A DNA stretch of 64,000 nucleotides from Diorhabda sublineata (lineage: Eukaryota; Arthropoda; Insecta; Coleoptera; Chrysomelidae), in NCBI RefSeq assembly GCF_026230105.1, contig NC_079477.1:9119001-9183000 (forward strand), given 5' to 3'. Position numbers and translations under genes: made by a program. Positions 25,601 to 38,342 of this stretch are shown piece after piece. The notes under the pieces are model-generated. The model did not search any database. It worked only from the letters and a program-made list of their open reading frames with translations, and was not told where the DNA came from. The number at the start of each line of letters is the position of its first letter. The first letter of the stretch is position 1.

Positions 25601-26640
25601 AATTCGGGTATAAATTTCAGTTGATCGCTTGTGTGAAGGGTTGAATCTTTTAAAACGACGTAATATAGTTATTTTCATTCGAAATGGGACAAACTTGATA
25701 TAAAAATAAATGAAAGTAAATTTTTTGAATAATTATATATTAAACCATTTACTAATAAATTTTGACTACAATTTAATGCAGAGATATTTTTGATCAAATT
25801 ATTGCTTGCCCGGAGGTTGCATATTAAAATATTTTTCTGTAATTTGGAATTTGGAGGTTATTTCTAGCATTTTTTGATATTTACTATATCAATTGAATTT
25901 TAAAATTGAATAGAAAATACAGAGATCGTGATAGTATTGTACAAAAAGTTATTACAATTATAAGCAAAAATGAAATTATGGAATTATTTATTAGTTATTA
26001 TGAATATTTGAGATCACAACAAATATAAATTTGGTTTTTTTTCTAAATTTATGTGAAGAACTATGATATTAATATACGTAATTCAGAAGGTAGTATGAAC
26101 TATTAAGTGAAATAATTTGTCAATAATCTCAAAAGACTCACCAATTTAATCATATTTGCCACTGATTTTTATGGATCTGTGCTCAAGCGATACACACGGA
26201 TTCTGAATTTTCTGAAGATTTTGCGCTATATATACCAATCCAACAATACAATAATTCACCAGAAGACGTTTTTAAGTGGTTCATCATCACTTTGGTACAG
26301 GGTCGGCCGCATAATTTAAAATTCAAATCTAGATAATTAAATACGTTACAAATATCTACTCGAAATTTTATAGTTATTTGTATTTTTTTAATCTTATACA
26401 ATTTATTGTAATGTACAATTTACTAACAAGGATTCAGTAGAACCATTCGTACTTTAAAATTTACTGAAAGAAAATTGATATATTTTTGTTAAATAATAAA
26501 AGTTACAATATGTACTTTTTCACTTTCCTCTATGTTTAAATTTGGAATCAAAAACTCCATAGGCATTTGATTGTTAATAGATAAAAACTTTTAACTTCGG
26601 CATTTAAATTTTTGAGCGTACAAAAATTTGAGAGGCATTA
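22684..26640. other. gene-poor AT-rich tract
   Basis: I see no gene on either strand. A TATA-like gtatataagcagcg lies near 22990, without a recognisable exon beside it. A possible donor (gacgcaaggtaat on minus near 24570) has no ATG exon attached. The rest is AT-rich low complexity. Confidence 0.45.
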
Positions 26641-26649
26641 CAATTCAGA

Positions 26650-26880
26650 GGTTTTATTCACATTAGTTAGATGAAAACTAGACATTGATAAGAGGATATC
26701 TGTTCTAAAGTTTCTGGAAATTCAATATCATATCCCACACACGTTTGATGATATTTAAATCTGGTGACCGGGATAGTTATGACAAAACACTAACGCCCGT
26801 TTCTTGGAGAATTTCTATAGTTCGACGTGTAATAAGGACGTTCATTAAGATAAAGCTTTATAATTCTATATAAGACAAAA
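26650..26880 (-). pseudogene. Tc1-like transposase relic, C-terminal part
   Basis: On the minus strand, near 26830-26700, shifted frames give NERPYYTS (from a DNAxxH(T/V)A-like block), then SRSPDLNIIKRVWDM, which matches the 'SPDLNPIEhvWD' block carrying the last catalytic acidic residue region of Tc1 transposases. Only this end of the gene is visible and it is frameshifted. Confidence 0.65.
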
Positions 26881-27254
26881 AGTCAAATGTCATACATTAT
26901 CGAACAAATACTGAATTTCTCAATAGAATAAATTGTATTCTCAATGGGCCATAATTCTTTTAGAATCGCCTTCTAACTTGGAGGCATTTCGTTAGGCTTT
27001 AAACAAAAGTAGACTATGATCTGGTTGGAGATATTACCAAAAAATGGAGATCAAGAAACTTTCCTACTGGATTAAACACTTCTAATGTCACATTAAGATG
27101 GCTGTAATTGAATAAACGCAAAAATGTAAATAATTGTATGTAATAATTAATGAAAATTCGTAAAATTGAAATTTATTCAATCATAGCCATTTTAATGTAT
27201 TATTTTAACTTACACTTAAATATATCCTCAAATGCAAATTCTAAGTTAAGTACC

Positions 27255-28275
27255 TGAATTTTCGATGTAAGTTACTTTGAAGTATCCGAAATAGATCTGT
27301 CAAAAATTGTTTGAAATTATGAGGTAGTGACGAAAATATAGATAAAAAGTGACTTTTTCTGTATTTTGGGAAAACGCTAAAAGAAAAAAAACTTCAAATC
27401 GAAGTTGTAGATCTTTTTATTTTACACAAAAATGCTTCTTTCAAGTGTTTGACTAATATTTACAAACTTAGGGTGGCTGAAGATTAAGGGATGATACTTA
27501 CAGCTTCAAGAAAATCATAAAAAAGTGCGATTTAACCAAAAAACAATGTAATTTACTTTGAAGTTTCCGCAATAATTCTATTAAGAATTCTTCATAATTA
27601 GTTTCCGGGAAAATTTGATAAAAAGTATTGTTTCTGAATATTGGCAAAATAGTAAAAGTATATCAAATCCAAGTTGAAGGCATTTCAATTTTACACAAAA
27701 ATGGTTTTTAAAATATTTAACGATTACTGATATTTACAAACTTAGGGTGAATATAGATTAAGAGGTGAGAGATAATGCGTTAAAAATCATAACTAGCTAA
27801 AAAAATTGCGATTTTCCAAAAAAAACGCAAAAATTCGTTGATAAGTTATATAAGAAATGAGAATTTTGGAATTTCATTTTTACCACTTTGCTTGATAATT
27901 TCAAGTAATATTTTCTGAAATATGTAAGAAAATACTTTGGAGCATTAAAAAATATTTTTTCCTATTAACCAATGCGATTTAAAGTGGAATTTGCTACTAC
28001 TTTGAAATAAATATTTCAAATAAAATTTTCCCATATTAAAATTCATAATTTTCCAACTAAATGCGGATTTTGTCTCTTTTTGGAAAAATTGCATTGTTGA
28101 GCCATTTAGAATTTTTCGAAATTGTAATTATCATTTCTTAGCCTCTAAACGCCTAACATTGTAAGTAACAGTAATAGCCGACCATTCTTGTAAAAAATTA
28201 AAAGATATACAACTTCGATTTGAATTTTTTTTCGTTTTACGAAAGTTTTGGAAAAAAACTCTAACTCCACCCACT
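27255..28275. repeat. diverged tandem repeat of about 285 bp with an inverted third copy
   Basis: Unit 1 (about 27262-27545) and unit 2 (about 27546-27835) share in order: gtaa(g/t)ttactttgaagt, aattcttcat-like text, gataaaaagt, tttctg(t/a)at, ttttacacaaaaatg, atttacaaacttagggtg and gattaag. Around 28090-28270 the reverse complement of the middle of the unit recurs (ttcaaatcgaagttgtat then ttttttacaagaatgg). The copies have diverged by about a quarter, so the array is old. Confidence 0.65.
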
Positions 28276-28390
28276 ATCAGTGTATAATAATAAAAAATAC
28301 TTAAGAAATCTATTAAAGTAGCTTAAAATTTGGAAATTTATTCAAAATGTGCATTTGAGGACCCATTTTATTAGACAATTCAAGACCAGA

Positions 28391-29245
28391 GCATAATGGC
28401 GCATTCGTTTGTTTTAAGTCGTAATTTTTTTTAAAATGTCCGGAAGGTGTTCCTGATTATAAAAGTGTAAGATGACACTTGATACCCTTTGATGTTATTG
28501 TTTAAACAACGAATAACTGAATAAGCCAGAAAAAATGCATTTTTTGCAACGAATTAATTTTTTTTTATATTCTTTACAATATTTCGAATGAAATTAATTG
28601 TATGAATTTTTAAAAATTCAAAATCGCCGATAATCCTAATTTTCCTGAATTCAATAATATACCTAAAAAATTGAAATGTTATAATTTTTAATTTTTTATC
28701 AAACATTTCAACTATCTTAAACAAATTAACCTAAATACATTTGAAGAATTTTGTCTTTTTATATGTTTTATTTATGTTATAACATTATGCTCCCTATGCG
28801 CAGATATTTTCGAGAGAGTATTTCTATCTCACTCCCATCTCAATGTATAAAATGAGTGAGAGAAAGGCCGACGACGCGCTTAAAAATTGTTGCTATTTTT
28901 CAGCACTAATACGTTAAAAAATATATTCTTACTGCTTCTAATATAAATCTATTGGATTTTCCAACTTATTGTTATGTGTAATGAGATTTTTATTTATTAT
29001 TAAAATATTTTATATATAAGTTTTTTTATGAACCAGTAAACCAACAATGTTCAGTGAGGTTCAGGTTACTTCTTAGACGGTATTTGACAATGATTTTTTC
29101 ATAAATAAAAAGAAAACAATAACATCAAAAGATTTCAAGTGACATCTTACACTTTTATAATCAGGAACACCTCCCTGACATTTAAAAAAAAATAACGACT
29201 TAAAACAATTTTACAAACGAATGCGGTACTACGCCCTTCATTATT
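28391..29245. mobile_element. foldback element, about 110-bp arms
   Basis: The left arm 28403-28503 (gcattcgtttg, ttttaagtcgtaa, ggtgttcctgattataaaag, tgatgttattgttt) is the reverse complement of the right arm 29113-29226 with about 85 to 90 percent identity. The right arm has a 10-base addition (taaaattg near 29210). The 600-bp interior has no coding sequence. It is a probable non-autonomous DNA element; the family is not known to me. Confidence 0.8.
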
Positions 29246-29869
29246 ACATATTCAATTGTAGGACTACTGCTTCTATAAAACTCTTACAAAGTGACTGGCC
29301 ATCAGAAACCAACGTAGAAAATGCTTTGGATGAGAAGCTTGTTGTAACAAGAGCGTCTCCTTAAAACTATCTCAGATACTGAAAATGGAGGACAATCTGA
29401 TGATGGTTCAGTTACAAGGGCAATTCTGATAGAATGAGCAATAAACCTTAGAAGTCACTATATAATTCTACTTCCTATATACTTCTACTACTTATCATAT
29501 GTTAGTGAATTCTGAATCTTAAAGGTTCTGAAACTGTTAATGATAGATTAATTATCTATTCGTCACAAGATCATTGTGTCTAATGTAACCTTATACCTAG
29601 AAAGCAACACATCTTCTCAAAAGTATTAAAGAAACCTTCTCGATGATACTAATAAGTATTTGTTTTATTAGTATTTATTTATACTGAATAAAAATGAAAT
29701 TTTTATATTACTTGCAGATTGAAAATACAGTTTAATAATTTCTAGGAGAAAGCTCCATTTTACTTTCTGATAGTAAAACATTTTATTTCGAAACTCATTT
29801 ACTTTTGCAAATACATCTACGGAAATAGATCTACACACATTATTTTAAAATATCTTCATTATCAAGTTT

Positions 29870-30180
29870 AGTGGCTTTAATAAAGTTTCTCATCTGGGGA
29901 GTTATAAAAATAATTTCATGTTCAATTCGTTCCATTAAGTCTACTAAATTGTTGTCAGTCAACGTATACTCGACTTGTTTATAATCTCAACAAAAAAGAT
30001 CAAGAAGAATAAGATGGGGTGACCTAAGTGGCTACTTCATTGGTCCACGTTTTCCAATCGACCTTCCTTGTAACTGGTTATCTCGAAACCTTTGAACATT
30101 GATACCATAATGTGATGTTGAACCATTCTTTTGAAACCAAGTACTAGTCTCAAAGTTCTCCCTATTAGATGGAACCGGAA
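29870..30180 (-). pseudogene. Tc1/mariner-superfamily (DDE_3-like) transposase relic, C-terminal part
   Basis: The minus strand reads TWFQKNGSTSHYG (the QQDGAxxH block with the second catalytic Asp region, here changed), then RSIGKRGPM, then RSPHLILLDLF (cf. SPDLTPLDFFLWG), and RIEHEI..ITPQM. The order and spacing match a transposase family common in insects. Several catalytic positions have changed and stops are present. Confidence 0.7.
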
Positions 30181-30300
30181 CTTTATTCAAAAAATATACT
30201 TTGTATATTGGTTGTTATTCATTTTGTATATTACTTTATCATAACTCTACATAAAAACTTGGGCCATTAAAAAATGCTTAAATTAGAGAGACACTATACA

Positions 30301-30920
30301 AAGACTATTGATATTATGAGAAAACGATTTACCATATCTATTTTATGCAGAAGCTGGAAATGACCATTATCTCAATAGATATCGAACCATGGATAACTTT
30401 GTTCGATAGATATCATCAACATCTATCTGTGTGTGAAAAGTCATGATGATTGACGTATGCGCAGAGGAGTTTCTGTGGAAAAAGTATTCAAATGGATTAT
30501 TTTCATGAAAAATCAATAGATAAAATGAAAATTTAGTAATTTTTGTAGAGTTAGGTTAGGTTATGTTAGGTTGTGTTAGAGACCGAAATAATGGTGAACA
30601 AAAATTATTTTCTTCAATCAAATATTTTAATTGGACTTAAATCTACAACTTTTACATTTTAAAATCTTTTTTGATTTCTTTAATGAAATTAATGAAACGG
30701 ATTCTATGATACGTCCTCCCAATCTTCTGAACTCTTCTGCGCATGCGTCAATCATCATGACTTTTCACACACAGGTAGATCTTGATGAGATTTACCGAAC
30801 AAAGTTATCCATAGTTCGATGTCTGTTAGCCTTCCTGAGATAATGACCACTACCGGTGTCTCCGGATGTAAATGTTTCCGCATAGATATGATAAATCGAT
30901 TTCTCTTATCATCAATAGTC
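30301..30920. mobile_element. foldback element, about 170-bp arms
   Basis: The left arm 30301-30470 (gactattgat, cgattta, tgaccattatctc, ggataactttgttcg, tctgtgtgtgaaaagtcatgatgattgacg, gcgcag) is the reverse complement of 30731-30920 with scattered changes and small gaps. The interior includes a gttaggttaggttatgttagg run at 30549-30575. No coding sequence. Confidence 0.8.
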
Positions 30921-31929
30921 TATATATAGACTTTTATGATGATCGTCGTGGGGTGGCTTATTATATTCTTACCCATTAGATTTTATGACAACTATCCAGA
31001 TGTGTTTCTTGAATTCCACAGTATATTAACTGAATTAATTATCTACTGCTCTGCTTCTATTTAAACCCAGTTGCCAACACTGCCATTAATACAAACAAGA
31101 TTAAGTATCATTGAAAAGGTTGTTCCAATACCGTTGCCATAGGGTACAGACACAAATTGTTATTGATATTCAGTGTTAAAATTTGACTTATGTATACTCT
31201 TCTCAAAGATAAGAAAGACCAAGAGAACTTTTGAATAACACGGAATAATCTAATCAACAACTTCTTCTCCTGTTCTCAAACAATATCCACATATTTAACA
31301 CTTTGATAAATTATACTTTCAATTTGATCATTGTTATATCATGTCAAAAATTGGAATTTCATTCATTTCATAAATTTATTCACAAATTTACAATTCAATA
31401 TCCAATAGTCTATAAATGTCTATAAATGAATGAATAAATTAATACATAATCCCAATATTTTAAGCACGTATTTTATGGCTTAAAATTTGATTTGAGTCTA
31501 CTAATTCCTATATTACAAGGTGATTACAATTTTTTCATATCATTTCTGTCATTCCAATATTTAATTCTTTCCTTTTGGTATATCGTCATTTAATAATAAA
31601 GGAATTTGGAATCAACCATGGAATTGATCCTTGACTTCCCACATTTATTGAAAATACTGTCATGTAGAGATTAGGTTATAGAGCAAAATACAGTAGGTGG
31701 CTAAATTGTTAGGGATAGTACTTAAATTTTTGTATTTTAAAGTTTACCTAAAAAAATAATTAGTTATAGACCTTGTAACTATTTTTTAGTGTACGTGTAT
31801 TATTAGGATCATATAAACATTTTGCGTAAGGAAGAAGATTGATAAGTGTATAAAAGTAAATTATAAAATAACAGAAAACTATTAAAAGTATTATTAATAT
31901 ACAAGGATATATTGAAAAATTCTTAGCCT

Positions 31930-32620
31930 ACTATAGAACCAAACAAAATTTCAATATCAAAATATATTATTACTCGACATATTCTCCTCTTAATTGGATA
32001 CATTTATCACAGAGAACCTGCAAAGTCTCTAGACCATTCAAAAAAATGTTTCTTCTTGCTCTGCAAACCAGACCTCCACAGCTTTTATTACCTCCTTGTT
32101 GGAAAAAAATTTACGACCTTTTAAACTTTTTGTCAGTTGAGAAAAAAGACGATAGTCGGACGGAGCCAAATCTAGTGAATAAGGGGGGTGTTCTAGTAAT
32201 TCAAACCGTAAATGACGAATTTTTTATATGGCAACATGAGATTTGTATGCAGGGCGTTGTCCTACAAAAACAAATCACCTTTGGATAGCTTTCCGCGTCT
32301 TTCCTCTTTAATTTTTCCCGTAGACTGGTCAGTAATGTCGAATAGTAATCTCCAGTTATTGTTCTATCCAATAAACTGAAGCAAGAACTTTTCCAGCAGA
32401 TTTTTGGACACGAAACTTCTTAGGTCTTGGAGAACCAGAGTGTTGCCATTCCATATATTGTTGCTTTGTTTCTGGATCGTAGAAATGTACCCAAATCTCA
32501 TCCATAGTAACAATTCGGTTTAAGAAGTCTACATCTTTTTCAAATCGAGCACAGATGGAACGCGATGCTTCTACCCTTGCACGCTTTTGGTCAACATTTG
32601 GGGATCCATTTTGCAGCAGT
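31930..32620 (-). pseudogene. mariner transposase relic, catalytic domain
   Basis: On the minus strand: PNVDQKRARVEASR, TMDEIWVHFYDPETKQQ (first catalytic Asp), GSPRPKKF, SAGKVLASVYW, then after frameshifts a degenerate DNAPAH block, and finally LLEHPPYSPDLAPSDYRLF with the last catalytic Asp, ending near LKGRKFFSNKEVI. This is a D,D34D mariner transposase. The N-terminal HTH part is missing and there are several stops. Confidence 0.85.
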
Positions 32621-32649
32621 GAACTATATGATGAACGCGTTCGTATGAA

Positions 32650-34320
32650 TTTATTCAGTGCTTCAGATATCCGTTTTAGTCCAATTCAACGGTCAGATTA
32701 AATCATGTCATGAACTTGCATTAGTAAACTTTCCAGACAAGAATAGAACAATGATGTTTTTTTCAGTCAGAAAAGCAGTTATACTTTTTGTTTCGTGGCA
32801 CAATTTCGAATCTTACATGAAGATGTATTTTATATCAACAGATAACCACACTTCGAGTTGTGGCAGTAATCGCGTTTCGAGTAATCGTTTTTACTTATCC
32901 TACGTCATAGTTGCATTTATCTGAGATGACAGTCTAAATACACCATTACACTAACCGGATGCTTAACTCTCTCTACAAAGCAGTCTGCATGGAACTGTTT
33001 ACCCGGTTACCTATAAATGATTATAGCAATAGCGATCTGTGCAATTTTTTAACAGTTGTACTGCTTATTTATTACGCAATTGTTGAATTAGGAAGAAGTC
33101 AAAATATTAGCCAAAACAAGCCTCACAATTCTTCTTAAAATATTTTATAAACTTTGAACGGTAAATTTAAAAAAAAATGTTTAACAAAAAAATGAAAGTT
33201 ACAACGTTTGCCTAGACTTCTATTTGCCATCACTCGACCATCATGTTTCAAAATTAAAAAAGATAACCTCAATTGAGGTCGATACGAAAAGAGTGCAAAT
33301 CAAGTTATCCGTCTATAACCACTTCACATTGTTGTTGATGAGATTTTAGCCCTTTGTTGTCCAAATCATTCTTGGTGCCTTACTTGAATACATCTCATAC
33401 CCTAGTTCATTCTACTAGTAATTTTTGGGAACATGAACAATTGTGAATTTCTATTAGGTAACATTTAAAACCATTGAACACGAAAGAATTCTGTATACTT
33501 GTATCGAAATTGTCAGATTAGCGCAGTACTCACCATAAAAATTGAATGAGATGAAATAGGAATGCTAAACTGACACCTCTTGAATTCATATCTTGCATTA
33601 AGAACTTCATATGTTGAATATTTTTAAATTGAAAAAAAATTTAGTGGATATCCGAGTTTCTATGTCACTGCGTATATTTTCACATCTAAATTGTAATTTA
33701 GAACCTATACATTAAAATTTATATAAAAACTATGAATATTAAAATATAAATCCTACTTAGACAAGAAGTAAAATTCTTGAAATCAAACAATTATATGGAA
33801 TTTATGCGAAAATGTTAAGCACCATCTTTACTAAACAGGAAACATCAACAAAGTTTAAAACATTGACGAGCAAAATGCCACGTGTAATATAATGAAAAAT
33901 TATCAACCCACGTCAAATAAAATTGATCGTATTTGATTTTAGAAAACACAAACTATTGTTAACAAATATTTTCTATTTTAATATTAAAATATTATAATAG
34001 ACAATATGCGTTATTGCTTAATGGACAATATCGATTGGTTCATAAACATTTATCAATTATTATAATGATCGAAATAAATACAAGAATGATTTTGGTAGTA
34101 GGTAGCTCTATTATTTTTAATGATTTATTTGTTTTTAAACAAGACACAAAATTGAATTAGCATCATTAACTCAAAAGAAATAACAATATATAACATGTCA
34201 TAACAATAATAAAATTGTAAAAGAATAATCTTGATAGATAATTTTTAAGGATGTACGTAGGCGGTGAAAGAAAAATGAATTTTTAGTTAGCTTCCGCCAT
34301 GTTTCTGAGGTTATTTGACA
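32650..34320. other. intergenic DNA, no gene recognised
   Basis: Short accidental frames only. The 32650-33000 part directly beside the mariner relic has more even base composition but does not match the missing N-terminus of that transposase. Confidence 0.45.
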
Positions 34321-34329
34321 AAATTTTTG

Positions 34330-34765
34330 TTAAGGTACGTGGTTAATCAAACAAATCACTCGTAATAAAAAGCTTTATTGCATGTTAATAAGAACAATGA
34401 AAAAAACATCTTACATAGAACTGGGACCTGTCAAGGCACACAACATACAAGAGATCATGCGCTCTCCGCACAATGATACACATGCGCACAAATATAAATG
34501 TAGTAGCCTCCACATGCCTCCTTACATTTATAATGTACTCACATTCATCTTAGATTCAATAGTCCTCGAAATTTTTCGAATTTTTCTCGGCACAGTGCCT
34601 TCGTGAAAATATCAGCAGTATTTTCATCAATATCAACTTTGATAATATTGATCATTCCTTTTTTTAAACATTCATAAACATAATGATAATGGGCCTCTCT
34701 ACGTTTTAAATTCTTCGTAAAATTACCATTTCTTACAATATCTGTTTCTGTCTTCACTTATCTAT
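34330..34765 (-). mobile_element. Ty1/copia retrotransposon relic, 3' end
   Basis: The minus-strand frame 34757-34545 contains HYHYVYECLKKGM, KVDIDENTADIFTKAL and KFEKFRGLL, the end of a copia-type RNase H ('H..vre.v..g.i.l..i.t..n.AD.fTK.L'). After the stop, an AAGGAGGCATGTGGAGG purine tract (about 34528-34512) could be the polypurine tract. An LTR-like region with AATAAAGC near 34377 follows. The rest of the element is absent upstream, where the sequence changes to a GC-rich patch. Confidence 0.75.
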
Positions 34766-35270
34766 ACTTGTTGCTGGTCGACGTAATGCGCTTTTTCCAT
34801 GCGCCGACTGCCGAAGTTGTTATGCGCTCTACTGTAGCTTCGTCTTCCGGCACCTCGCCGGCCACGCGGCGTTCGCTATGCTTCGCTTAACAAATCCGCT
34901 CCTGTCGACTTTTATTTACAGTAAATGGATACGATTTTCCTTCGGGATTTACGTCCTTTTTATTTTTGAACTCGCTCATTTGAATTTTACTTTTAACGTA
35001 ATCGGCTGTTTGATGTTCTTTTAACGTGTCATGTAGATCACTGTTATAATTACGAAGAAACCACTGGAATATGCGGTTGTGAAGTGGTACAAGCTTTGTA
35101 TTGTTTTCATATGTTTTTTTTGGTGGTGAAGTAATGTGGACCATGAAAGATTTAGGCCATAACCATGAAAAAATTGATACCCATGAAAAAACGAAGCAAC
35201 ACAGTATTCTAACACACAAACACTGCTTGTAGATAAACAATTACAGCTCAAAATGAGAAAATTGGTCATA
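34766..35270 (-). other. GC-rich patch and unrecognised minus-strand open frame
   Basis: 34770-34880 is much more GC-rich than its surroundings. Upstream on the minus strand, the frame 35240-34887 ends in a charged stretch (LVPLHNRIFQWFLRNYNSD then EFKNKKDVNPEGKSYPF). I do not recognise it. It could be an exon, a gag-like fragment or chance. It lies directly before the copia piece on the same strand, so association with that element is possible. Confidence 0.25.
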
Positions 35271-35319
35271 TGGATATTTTTAAATTAATTAACATGACGA
35301 TCTAAGGACCCGATGAACA

Positions 35320-35525
35320 AAGCGATTTTTCAACGACTAGATTGCAGATCCCAAGTAATATTGCTTCGAGGTACTTTGGATGAAATTCGCAGAGAGACGC
35401 TGTGCTGTTTCTATGTCTTTCTCACAGAATTTGCAGTTGTCGTCCTTTGCCACACCTATTGTCTTAAGATGATATTAGACGAAGCCCAGTTTCTCAGATA
35501 TGGTTATGAATCTATTTGATTGTCA
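35320..35525 (-). pseudogene. LINE RNase H / C-terminal cysteine-region relic
   Basis: The minus strand reads GVAKDDNCKFCEKDIETAQRLC then a degraded continuation. This resembles the 'GxxxxxxCRFCxExxETAxHLLCxC' segment near the end of insect LINE polyproteins that carry an RNase H domain. Only this small part is left. Confidence 0.6.
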
Positions 35526-36139
35526 TAGACCTGGATTGTTTCTCTAGTAAGACTCTATCATATTGTTTAGGTCTAAACTATATAAACGGTATAAATAACA
35601 CGAATAAATCTTTTTAACAGACCAATATTCATGCAATAGTGAATGTATGTTAGTGGAACAAACGCCCAATAATGTCAATTTTATGTATGCCACACGTCGA
35701 AAGTCATAAAAAATTTTCGCAATTCAATTTCATTTTTTGAACAAGATGAATTTTCCAAGTATCTGTAAGCAACTCAAATATTACTTCTACAACATGTTCG
35801 GAGTGCGTTCACCATTAAAAATTTCAAAAATTATGTAAAAATTATTACGTAAATAGCAACCCTCGTATACGTGTGAAGATAATTATTTTATTTGCAGTTA
35901 CATACAAGCTACTTTCGTTTAATAATTAATAGTTTATAGATATGGCAAAATTGATGTGAAAATGTCAAATTTTAGTAGTAAACGTAGGTACTCAGAACGT
36001 GTTTGAAGATACTTGGAACATTCATCTAGTTCAAATAATTAAAACGAGAACATTTAACATTACTTTCGACGTAGATTAGGTAAATCAATAGTAATATGCC
36101 GATTAACTAGTTTCGACTCTTGGTGATGAAATACCATCT

Positions 36140-36240
36140 GTAGCCATCGTGATGGCTAGAGATGGTGATTTCAATCGAGGTCGCACTTCGCTAAAAGATG
36201 AATTCCGTCAAAGTCGTCCAAAACCGTCTAAAACAGTCTC
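36140..36240 (+). pseudogene. mariner transposase fragment, N-terminal linker
   Basis: DFNRGRTSLKDEFRQSRPK at 36151-36207 matches the 'F(N/Q)RGRTSL.DEfR.GRPK' stretch between the two HTH halves of mariner transposases. It runs into a stop within 30 codons and nothing clear follows. Confidence 0.55.
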
Positions 36241-36249
36241 TGCGGACCA

Positions 36250-38340
36250 ACAATGACAAAAAATAGATTTATTTCGAACCCTATTAGATATTTTGCTGAC
36301 CCTTCTCTTAACGTCACAAGCTGCCACTGGTATATTGGATGAAGTAACTCTAGTGGTGGGACGTAATTTATGAATAAAGCATATCATGGACAAAGATAAA
36401 TTTTAAGAAGAGCTGTCAGGATTAAAAAAATTATTGTTAACCAAATTTTTTGCACAGATTGTCATCTTAAAATGCATCTTTTGCATACATTATGAAAAAA
36501 TTATTAAAATGTGGATTTCTTCACATATGTCGACACTACCTCATCCCACGCTGCCAATTTCATAGTGAGTATCCCTCTGCTGTCTGAGTCAATATGTTGT
36601 TCCGCATTCTCTTTTCGTGAACTTTCAATTGCCTTCTTTACGTTGATTTATTTCTAACATTATCCAGTTTTAATCATCTACTGCTTTTTCTAAAGTTTTC
36701 CTTTCATGGAACACACGATGCTGAGACACAATATAGTCTTCGCTTTAACGCATGACAAATAAAAATGATTCAATTTTATTATAATTATATTGATATCGTG
36801 ATAAAAATCACTACTTACCATAGTAACACATGTTTTTTATATAATTCGAAAAAATCACGCAGGAATTTTCCGTTTAAGACATTTTTTAAATGAAAACAAC
36901 AAAAAATGAATTTCGAAACCTGCAGCAGACTTGCCTGCAAGACGTAAACAGCAACGGTCATAATTTACAGAATATATTGGTAAGAAACCAAATCGCATCA
37001 ATTTTTAGATAAATGAAGTTTATTCATCCAAAACAAGCTTGCATGCTGAAGTTTTACAATTGGTGTGTGTTTATTCAGTTTTGAATGTTACCAGTGATAA
37101 AGTAATCTGGCAGAAAATACGAAAAGAACTCGACATTTCAGATGGTAAGGAACTTTTTGTTAATAAACTCTGTAGTGTTTGGTAAAAAAATTATTCCTTT
37201 ATAATCACAAATGCCTCAAATAAATGGTTTGTCGAATAATACATTTGACCTCTTAATCAACCCATACAGTCGCGGGACTCATCACACACACGACACCCTG
37301 CTATCCAATAAGCGACGTAAACGCAGCTCAATATGCGCTTATGTGTCCGAACACATAATCTGTTCACGCTGCGCTATATGTTTCTATCTTAAAAAATTAG
37401 GTCTCGATTATTGAATGAAAATATTAATATTCAAATATTCCTGGTACAAACAGCAACAACTACATCTAAAGGTTTAAATTAGATCTGGCTTTGTATCATA
37501 CTTAGCCGAAAACATAACAGAAAAGTAAATCCTCATCTGTAATGTAAAGATCACTACTGAAGTGGTTTTATTTTTACTTCCATTTAAAAACGGAACATAT
37601 TTCAAATTACTACGAAACTAATATATACTCACAATCTATTCATATTATTCAAGCTATGAAACATATAACCATAATTCAAATAATTCTTATCAATTTAAGA
37701 TAACATCGTGCATTGATATAATTAAATTCTTCTCACGGTTGTCTAATTAACCTTGGAATATATATTTTTGTTTTGTTGTCATCATCGACATTCTTCCCAC
37801 GCTTTTTCAAAAAACCAATGCGAATTGCTCCTTAAATATTCATTCACAAGACATATTTCAACATCTATAAACTTATAAACTTCGTATAATTCAAAAATCC
37901 TTGACATTTCGACTAATATACCAATAAAACAGTAAATTTTTATGACATGTACTCATTATAATTAGATTAATGTTCACTTAATATATGTGTAAAATGTAAA
38001 TAAATTGTCGATATACAAAAACAATAAATTTTTGTTTCATCAATTAATTTGCATTCGAAGTATAATTTAATCTGTAGAGTTTGGTGCAAAATTACGAATC
38101 AATTTAAAATGAATGGCAGCGAGAGAGAGAACTTCACTCATGACGTTATGACTAACATTCACGACGACCCTTGACAAGAGATTGGTCGGAGTAATCTATG
38201 AAATAATTATCGAAATTTTCAAAACTCAAACAACGCAGATTGCAACCATGAGAATATAACTCATTATTAGTACTTTTGAAGCATTCTTGTGACGCACCAT
38301 CAAATATTTTACTATCGCCGCAGAATATATTTTGATTTTA
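36250..38340. other. intergenic DNA, no gene recognised
   Basis: Small accidental frames only (for example 37211-37414). No transposon family recognised. Confidence 0.45.
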
Positions 38341-38342
38341 CT

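Noticed and set aside
30549..30575. GTTAGGTTAGGTTATGTTAGG run as an interstitial telomere
   Set aside because: Too short and irregular for (TTAGG)n telomere sequence; such runs are common in insect repeats and it lies inside a foldback element.
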